From positions 10,196,088 to 10,260,087 of the forward strand of contig CM037593.1 in NCBI GenBank assembly GCA_021018995.1: DNA of 64,000 nucleotides, read 5' to 3'. Both the position numbers and the translations under genes were made by a program. Position 1 is the first letter of the stretch. Every line of letters begins with the position of its first letter. Source of the stretch: Chloranthus sessilifolius. Lineage: Eukaryota; Streptophyta; Magnoliopsida; Chloranthales; Chloranthaceae. The notes under the pieces are model-generated. The model did not search any database, was not told the DNA's origin, and saw nothing but the letters and a program-made list of their open reading frames with translations. This document shows, in pieces, positions 56,541-64,000 of this stretch.

Positions 56541-58043
56541 TGTAGACACCTAAATTTGGCCTAAGGCCCGATTGAGACATACTTCGAGAGAGGCGCGCCT
56601 CCGAGCTTCTGATAGCATTATCCGAACCCTTAGGAATCACCCCGGAGCCTTTAAAACCCTCCCTGAACCGTTAGGAGCCATTCCCAACCTTTAGAAACCC
56701 CTTCGAATCCATAGTTAACCCTTCCGGGCAATGGTTAAAGAGAGGAGTACCAAGGCTGGCAGGAACCTCTACTGAGATCAAATCATATACCATTAAAAAG
56801 TAGAGGTTTTCAGCTTTCCAACAAGCCAAGAATCACCCCGATCAGAGTTACGCATTGGAACCTCGCGAGGCCTGCACTAAACCACGTGAGAGCTTCGCGA
56901 GAAACTGTGTACTTGGCGCATATAATACTTACACCAAGCCATTTCTCCCCAGAAATGGCCTGGTGCATGTATTAATTGCGCCAAGCACAAGTGGGTCCCC
57001 TCGTGGGCTTTGAACTTCCAGGGACTGTATTTTTTCCCGACGCATCTAATACATGCGCCAGGCTTAGCTACAGTAACTGTGGGTTTTTTGTTCGAATTTT
57101 ACTTTTGGGGTTTGACTTGTTGACCATCTCAAATATATGATGAGTTTCAATAGGACTGTTGCACCCATGCTTACCCTATTTGTAACCCTTTAGTCATTTG
57201 AAATCTCATCCTATCATCTACCATTGATGACCATTGCCTACTTTTCTAAGCCTTTGAAACCCTAGGAAACCTTAGATGCTAGGATTACCTAATTGTTAAC
57301 CCTAATTAACCTCTAAGCACCCCCCTAACCCTCTCTTTTCCTATAAATAGAGAGGTACCCCCCCTTGCAAATGGTTTGAAAAAAATTCCTAAGACAAAAG
57401 AGATTAAGAGAGAAGTCTTTCTCCCTTTGGTGCCCCATTGCTCATACAAATTCTAGAACTCTAAACCAACTTAGAAACCCAATCCTTCTTCAAAAATCCT
57501 TGAGTTTAGGAAAACACTATCCCCTAGCCCTCTTCCTCTACCCCTTAGCTACCAGGCCTTAGAGTTAGAACCCTTCATTCAACCATCTGAGTCATCAGAA
57601 GCTCACCAAGGTGCACCTACGCGGAGGTCTACAGCGGTGCTACAAGGGCCCGAGAGCTCCAGCTCTCCCCCCTCTATTCCTCTACCTTCTTAGCTTTTGC
57701 TCTATCCTTGAATTTGTGTCGTTACGCCGTCGAAATCTCGGTAGGAACGGAGGGACACAAATAGGATCAAAGTGCTTTCGGATAAGAGGAAGTGCTCTTT
57801 TTATTTTCATTTTTATTTTATCTTTGTCCATAAGTAGACCGCTTTAGAGCAAATTGATCGGGTGCCTATTTCCTTCCTGGTCGATAACCGAAGCCCCTAC
57901 CCAACAGCCTTTGGCGTAGACCGGTAAATCAGAGTCACATTTTTGGTACTTCAGTGCTTATGAATTTGATTTAGGTTTTCCGGGACACCGAAAGCTCCGG
58001 GTGGCGACTCTATATCTTTTAGAGGGTGCGCATCGTCGCGACA
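56541..58043 (+). mobile_element. LTR of an unidentified LTR retrotransposon (1503 bp)
   Basis: Runs from TGTAGACACCTAAATTTGGC to CATCGTCGCGACA, with TG...CA ends. A plus-strand TATA box CTATAAATAGAG at 57341 is followed by a plausible transcribed leader. The end GGTGGCGACTC...CGTCGCGACA is familiar from plant gypsy LTRs. Flanking pentamers (GCATC, GGATG) differ, so it is not a clean solo LTR. It is probably the 3' LTR of a truncated plus-strand element. Confidence 0.65.
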
Positions 58044-58067
58044 GGATGGTCAAAAATCCCACAGTTG

Positions 58068-59556
58068 CACAGAAATTGATTCATGTAATTTTCATTTTTT
58101 TCTCTTCATCTCTTTTATATTTAGTAAGAAATGTCTTCTTATTCATGTGGATATATTTTCCACATTTATATGCTTAGTGGATATGTATTTTCCACTTTGA
58201 TCATCACCTTTTATATTTCATACGGATGTCTTTTCCCACATTTTCTTTGGATAATTTATGTTGATGATTATTTTTGTAGATCATTTTTATGATATTGCAG
58301 CTGTTTTTTTAATTTGGATAATCTTTTGTGGTATTATCGCTATTTTTTTTGTTAGGATATGTTATTTTCCTACAATTTCCTATATATGTATCCCAACACA
58401 GGATTTGGTTGATCCTACGTTTTTCCAGCTAGCAATGTGTTTATCCAAATAGTGAAAACGAAGGGAAACAAAGAAATCCCATGATTTCTTACAACTTAGG
58501 TATCCATGGGAAAATATAGGAATTTTATTTTACTTTCCCACGTTTCCCGTATTTTTATCCAAACAGGCCCTAAAGGAAATAAGGGGAAATAACGGAAAAC
58601 TCATATGCAGCAAATAAAATTACCGAGATTCTCGTTGTTTGGATGACATACGAAGGATCAAAAATTATCTTCGCATTTTCTGTCCAAATTCGAGAACAAA
58701 TGATGAGATCTTCCAAGTCTTTGTACAGCTAGTCTTATTAGAGTGTATCTTATTTCATAACTATCACACATCAGTTATCTAAACCAACAACCAATTGTAA
58801 CATATTTGTGATCTTATCGACAGTAAACAATGTAATCGATTATGGAAATTTGTCTATTTTATCTTTTTATCTTCTTATTCTCTCGTTTATTTTCTTCTCA
58901 TTTTTTTTCTTTATTTTATAATTTTAACATAGTATTAGAGACAGGGTCGACTCCGTGCATTCAAGCCGGCCATGGTCTTAACATTGCTTCCGCTATCATA
59001 TTTTCTTGAAGTTTCTTGATTCCTAAACTTTTCATTTTTCTTTCATGTCTCCTACATGAAATTGATTTATATAATTTTCATTTTTTTCTCAACATCTCTT
59101 TTATATTCAGTAAGAAATGCTTTCTTATTCATGTTTCCACATTGATTTGCTTAGTGGATGTGCATTTTTCACTTTGGTCTTCAATAGCCTTTTATATTTC
59201 ATGTGGATATCTTTTCCTACATTTTCTTCGGATAATTTACGTAGATGATCACTTATGTAGATCATTTTTATGACATTGCAACTATTTTTTTAATTTGAAT
59301 GATTTTTTGTGGTGTTATGACTATTTGTTTTGTTAGGATATGTTACTTTTCTACAATTTTCTAATGTATCCAAACATAGGATTTAGTTAATCCTACATTT
59401 TCCAGACTAGCAAGGTGATTATCCAAACAACAGAAAATAAAAGGAAACAAAGGAATCCCATGATTTCCTACAACTTGGGTATAAAGTATCAATGGAAAAA
59501 TATAAGAATATTATTTTACTTTCTAAGGTTTTCGTGTTTTTATCCAAATAGGCTCA
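58068..59556. repeat. Two ~500-bp direct repeats 0.99 kb apart
   Basis: 58068-58569 and 59056-59556 align throughout, from AAATTGATT(C/T)AT(G/A)TAATTT to TTATCCAAA(C/T)AGGC(C/T)C. The last 230 bases are also present alone at 19752-19984, so that part is a separate dispersed repeat inside the duplicated block. The interval 58570-59055 holds a piece (ACTCATATGCAGCAAATAAA, ACCGAGATTCTCGTTGTTTG) homologous to the spacer of the palindrome at 17.37-17.42 kb. Confidence 0.75.
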
Positions 59557-60980
59557 AAATCTCTTTGATCATTGTGTGACCTTTTTCATCTCATAAGTTG
59601 GGGGATATATTAAAATTATAATCAATTTTTGTTATTAATATTCGTCCAAAAAAAATAATTGTTATTTATAAAAGTCAATGACATTCCCACATCCCATTCC
59701 TAAAATATATGGAACATATTGTGAACTAAAGTGCATAGCCCCTCGTATGGGCCGCCCACCGCCCTACACCGATACGTATCAGTCAACCGACTGATAATTT
59801 TCTTTATTTTTATTTTAATATAATATATTTAAAAATAATATATAACCTTAAAGAAAAGAAAGGACAAATTGCCTAAAGGGCATTTTGGGCAAGAAGTCTA
59901 GTTCATATTTGTTAATAGCTGTCATATAGGCCTATATGGCTATATTTGTACCAATATCAGCTCGGGTACCCGATTATTTGTACCAATATCAGCTCGGGTA
60001 CCCATATGGACTCGGGAACCGATATCGACTCGGATTAAGCCAAGGCCGATATTTGTACCAATATCAGCTCGGGTACCCATGGCCATATGGACTGGGATCC
60101 GGCCATAGCCGATACATGTTGGCCAATATGTATCGGTCTCGACCGATATTCAAAACCGTGGCTGTTACACAGAGATCTATAACGTTCCACAACCATTGAA
60201 AATGGCTGACTAGTAGACATGGCACCTTCCTCTGTTCATAAACATGCCATCCCTTTCAATGCCACGATGGATTAGTCCTTTCTGTCATCATCAAGCTCTA
60301 TATTTTTCTCAAAAAACAAATCTCTAGTTTTGTATATAAATTGTTTGGGCCCATGCTGCTCTAGGTTGAAACTAATTTCGTTCACATTTTATGGCCATAG
60401 CTTAATAAATAATCGTTGATTATTTTGTTTTTTTCTTTATATACTACCATATGACATAGATAATTTCGATGTGCCCACTTGGAAACACGGATCAAAATCT
60501 CGGTTTCGGTTTCGTTCATGACCCGAACCATAAATTAGTCAAAATTTTGGTAAATTTTAAATTTTTTTAAAAAAATGCTCCGAATTTTACCGAACTTTAT
60601 TTTATTGAATTTTAAAAATTATTTAACATTGTTAGAATACATATTTACACTAGTGAAGCTAATTTTTTATCACACAATGAATCTTGAGCTCATGTAAAAC
60701 ATATCAGACGATCAGATTTTAATTTCACATTTAATAAATCTCAAAAGTTACCCGCGAAATAAAAATCATGTGAAATGAAAATCGATGGTAGATGATAAAA
60801 GCATGATATCAAGATGCATTGTGTGAAAGATTGGGATGGAAAACGACCTGCATCGCTGGATTCAAAGCATTCAATGAGTTTTAACGTGGGTGAACTCAAA
60901 GATTCGGTGGATGGATATAAAGGCACAATTATTTTATTAAGGCAGTCATTACTTAAAAAGCGTGTGCAAGTAGTGACTCC
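59557..60980. other. No gene recognised; CGGGTACC tandem and MITE-like text
   Basis: TTTGTACCAATATCAGCTCG then GGTACCC occurs three times (about 59946, 59977 and 60052), inside a CGATAC/CGATATT-type MITE-like stretch (59760-60165). GATCAAAATCTCGGTTTCGG near 60490 is related to the ends of the 12676 MITE. Confidence 0.45.
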
Positions 60981-60984
60981 CTTT

Positions 60985-61225
60985 AGGGACATGTGACGTG
61001 AAAACGCAATCTAGGCTGTCTGATTTAAAGTTCGTGATCTATAGATCCTTAGTAGATAAGATTGGCATGAAATATTAACTTCATTGTGTATTTAAATATA
61101 GTCAAAGGCTATTATTTGATTCAATGATTGACAACAATAGATCATATGATACATATCGGATCTATAGATCATGAACTTTAAATCAAACGGGTCCGATTGT
61201 GTTTTCATATGTCGCATGGCCCTAA
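60985..61225. repeat. Inverted repeat, MITE-like
   Basis: AGGGACATGTGACGTGAAAA ... GATCTATAGATCCTTAG (60985-61056) is the imperfect complement of 61150-61225 (GGATCTATAGATCATGAACT ... GTTTTCATATGTCGCATGG). GGATCTATAGATC is itself near-palindromic. Confidence 0.6.
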
Positions 61226-61404
61226 AATACAGAGTTATTTTTTTAACTTGGGTGCAATCACTTAAAAAACGAGTGCAATTAATGGCTGCAATCACTTAAA
61301 AAGCGTCTGCAAAGAAGGACTCCCGTCTCATTTATTAAAAAATAAAAAGACAACTATTACAGGCTAATTCAGTCACTGTTTTGCAACTTTTTGCAGCTAA
61401 AAAC

Positions 61405-61605
61405 GAAAACAGAGGAGAGGAGGAGGAGGAGAAGAAGAAGAAGAAAGAAAGGGAGGAGAAAAAAACAGGGGGATTTCGGGAGGCTAGGCAACGTCTAGGT
61501 AGCTCCTCCTTGATCTTTTTTTTTTTTTTTTTTTTTTTTCCTTTCTTCTTCTTCTCCTCCAATTTTTTTTTTTTTTTTTTTTTTGGATTAAAGAAGCAAG
61601 AAATA
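61405..61605. repeat. Polypurine then polypyrimidine tracts
   Basis: GAGGAGGAGGAGAAGAAGAA-type sequence at 61413-61470, then long T runs and CTTTCTTCTTCTTCTCCTCC at about 61510-61585. The two halves can pair as an inverted repeat. Confidence 0.8.
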
Positions 61606-61659
61606 TAAAAAATGGAGGAAAGAAGAAGAAGAAAGAGGAAAAAAATTTAGGATTTTTTA

Positions 61660-62147
61660 TGTAAAAACTGATGGAATCTAAATGGATCTATCGATCTGAC
61701 CATCCAAAATAAGCCCTAAGATCTAGGCGCATGATTAATAAAAAATAATAAACCAATAATCCATAAATTAAATATACGTGCGTACCTTGAGTGTGAGCCA
61801 TTAATCGTGGGTTGCCAATCTTTAACGATCTTCTCGCTTTCAATATCTCCTAACACAATAGGGATGCTTTTGTTAATAGAGAGGATTGAATTGTTTCGAG
61901 CAAGCATTGGGACTAAGCACCCCTTATATTTATAGCCAAAGAGTCCTTTCCCATTAAAGACTTTAATTACTAATTATAGTGTGATTAGAAATCATAATCG
62001 TACCATAACTAAAAGACTTACCTATTAGTTGCTTATTCTCTTTAAACTCACCGAAATAGCAACTACACATTTCAAGATTGATCTTACACCATTCACCGGT
62101 CAACGGGTTGATCATAGTAATGGCTACCAAAATAGAAACTTCTAACA
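61660..62147 (-). mobile_element. 3' LTR of copia element E
   Basis: The minus-strand LTR starts TGTTAGAAGTTTCTATTTTG at 62147, right after PPT CCAAGTGGGAGAC (62160-62148). The far end is set at 61660 (CAGTTTTTACA), giving TG...CA and 488 bp. A TATA box TATAAATATAAGG lies near 61935. The lower boundary is tentative. Between the LTR and the pol stop (62148-62569) is the element's 3' untranslated region. Confidence 0.55.
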
Positions 62148-62569
62148 GTCTCCCACTTGGCCAAACTATGTCAATAAACTCCGATTATCAAATGTTAGCT
62201 AACTTTCTTTGAATGATAAGTCATATTCAATCTCAATCAAAGTTTTTATAATCAGTCCGGTCTAGTGAGAATTTCAACACAGAATCAATGTAGTCAATAT
62301 ATCATGTCATCGATACATGATCGTTCATTAGTTACCGTATTGGAAGTCATCACCGACATGGATTCCAACTAGTATGATTTCACATAGATTGCAAGTTTAC
62401 AAATTGAATGGTGATTACAAGTAAACTCAATCTATTAGTGGTCTTACTTTATTGTCATCTACTGGCACCATATGTTTCAAAAATTTATTTGCAAAAAATA
62501 GGAAAGCAAATAAATAATCCTTATTTCTGAATCAATTAAACAAATGTATTCACTCTTAGATATCCACTC

Positions 62570-64000
62570 TCAAAGGCTATCAAAATTATCCGCTAATCTC
62601 ATTCGCGCAACATGCTTCGAAAAGAGCTTGAGAGGTAAGCCTTTAGTGAGAGGGTCAGCTAGCATGAGTGTCGTACTAATCTTTTCAACAAATACAATTT
62701 GATTCTGAACTTTCTCCCTCACAACAAGATATTTCATATCAATATATTTGAAACCGCCACTAGTCTTGTTGTTATTGGAGATAGCTATCGCAGCAGAATT
62801 GTCACATAAGATTTTCAGTGGCCTTGAAATAGTATCAATAACTCGAAGCCCTGAGATAAAATTCTTCAACCATATCGCCTCACATGTTGCTTCAAAACAT
62901 GCAACAAATTCTGCTTCTATAGTAAACGAAGTAGTCAACGCTTGCTTAACGCTCTTCCAAGATACAGGTCCATCTGCAAGCATAAATATATAACCCGATG
63001 TGGATCTACGGGTGTCTTGACACCCAACATAGTCGGCATCAGAATAACCAATGACTTCAAGGTTATTCGTCCTTTTATACGTGAGCATGTGTCCTTTAGT
63101 CCATTATAAATAGCGAAAAACCTTCTTGGTTGCTTTCCAATGATCCAAATCAGGATTACATTGATACCTATCAAGCATACCAACTATATATGCTATGTTT
63201 GGATGAGTACGGACTTGTGCATACATGAGACTCCCAACTACAGATGCATAAGGAATTGTCTCCATCTACTTTCTCTCCAGATCGATCCTGGGATTCTGAA
63301 GTAGACTAAATTTATCACCCTTAATGACAGAGGCAATAGTAGCGGAATAATTATGCATGTTAAATCTTTTAAGAACTTTATCAATATAAGCTCTTTGAGA
63401 CAATCCCAATATGCTACGGGCTCTATCTCGATGAATCTCAATTCCTATCACGTAGGAAGCTTCACCAAGATCTTTCATATCAAAATTCTTTGATAAAAAA
63501 TTCTTTGTCTCATGTAACATGCTCAAATTACTATTTGCAAGTAATATATCATCAACATACAAAACAAAGATGATAAACTTGCTCCCATTGATTTTAAGAT
63601 ATATGTATTGATCCACAGTATTTTCTTTAAAACCAAAATTTAAGATGACTTCGTGAAATGTTAAATACCATTGTTGGGATGCCTGCTTTAAACCATATAT
63701 AGACCTTTTGAGTCTACAAATTAAATGACTCTCCCCCTTAACCTGAAAACCTTCAGATTGTGTCATAAAGACATCTTCATGCAAGTCACAATTCAGAAAT
63801 GCAGTTTTAACATTCATTTGATGCAATTATAAGTCAAAATGAGCTACTAATGCCATGACTATCCGAAAGAATTTCTTTCTAGAGACAGGAGAAAATGTCT
63901 CTTTATAGTCTATTCCCTTCTTTTGAGTGAAACCTTTAGCGACTAATCGGGCCTTGTATCTTTCTATATTTCCTTTAGAGTTTTGCTTGGTTTTATATAC
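62570..64000 (-). pseudogene. Copia element E: RT and RNase H, continues past window
   Basis: Minus-strand polyprotein entering at 64000 ([19 protein letters not shown] near 63950). RT: QMNVKTAFLNCDLHEDVFMT, CRLKRSIYGLKQASQQWYL and catalytic VLYVDDILLANSNLSMLHE, intact. Then YVIGIEIHRDRAR, VVGSLMYAQVRTHPNIAY, RNase H with GYSDADYVGCQDTRRSTSGY, TIEAEFVACFEATCEAIWLK and IDMKYLVVREKV, ending LADPLTKGLP and a stop at 62570. In-frame stops occur at about 63827, 63265 and 63100, so it is inactive as read. Upstream gag, protease and integrase lie outside the window. Confidence 0.88.

Noticed and set aside
56541..58043. Solo LTR
   Set aside because: Good TG...CA ends, but flanking pentamers (GCATC and GGATG) do not match; more likely one LTR of a truncated element.

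Overview
This is nuclear DNA of a flowering plant. One intact, intron-split housekeeping gene was found: the spliceosomal core protein SmD2, on the minus strand, with coding exons between 8758 and 2167. Nearly everything else is transposable-element sequence and its debris: LTR retrotransposons of the gypsy and copia types, LINE and SINE remnants, several foldback MITEs, microsatellites and telomere-like T/G-rich tracts. The plant type of the gene, the tRNA-Asp-type primer-binding site of an Athila-like element and the MITE families all point to an angiosperm. The species cannot be named from the sequence alone.

Layout. 1-2.2 kb: no recognised gene, one strong hairpin. 2.2-8.8 kb: SmD2, four coding exons (27, 78, 105 and 117 nt) and three introns (5353, 717 and 195 nt). 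The large introns hold a hAT-like MITE, tandem duplications, a 200-bp triplication and a SINE-like remnant. 9-12.3 kb: fragments of a copia-like LTR, two LINE 3' ends in opposite orientation and a SINE. 12.6-19 kb: a MITE with a perfect 8-bp target duplication, a long-TIR (MULE-like) element, and a near-perfect 3.1-kb palindrome (arms 15820-17341 and 17494-18938) carrying a foldback MITE. 19-26 kb: SINE, MITE and CACTA-like debris, plus a decayed LINE ORF1/DUF4283-like region lying between telomere-like tracts.

26.4-55.2 kb is a four-level nest. A copia element (minus strand, LTR near 26.4-26.7 kb, pol to 28611) was hit by gypsy element A, a chromodomain-bearing Tekay/Del-like element with its 3' LTR at 28612-31155. 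A carries an extra open reading frame downstream of pol. A was split inside its integrase by element B (34337-52285), an Athila-like element with paired LTRs, an Asp-type PBS and a perfect GTGAC target duplication. B was split between RNase H and integrase by element D (39243-45190), a pol-less Athila-related element in the opposite orientation. All coding regions in the nest carry nonsense mutations or frameshifts. Element A breaks off at 55205 without gag or 5' LTR.

55.2-61.6 kb: an LTR of another retrotransposon (56541-58043), a 500-bp direct duplication and AT-rich repeats. 61.7-64 kb: the 3' end of a further copia element (minus strand) that runs off the window.

The genes do not form a pathway. 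The biology here is a small essential spliceosome gene embedded in, and lengthened by, a dense retrotransposon landscape. The most unusual items are the extra ORF of element A, the arrays of the palindrome TCGATTAATCGA shared by unrelated LTR elements, and the 3.1-kb inverted duplication.
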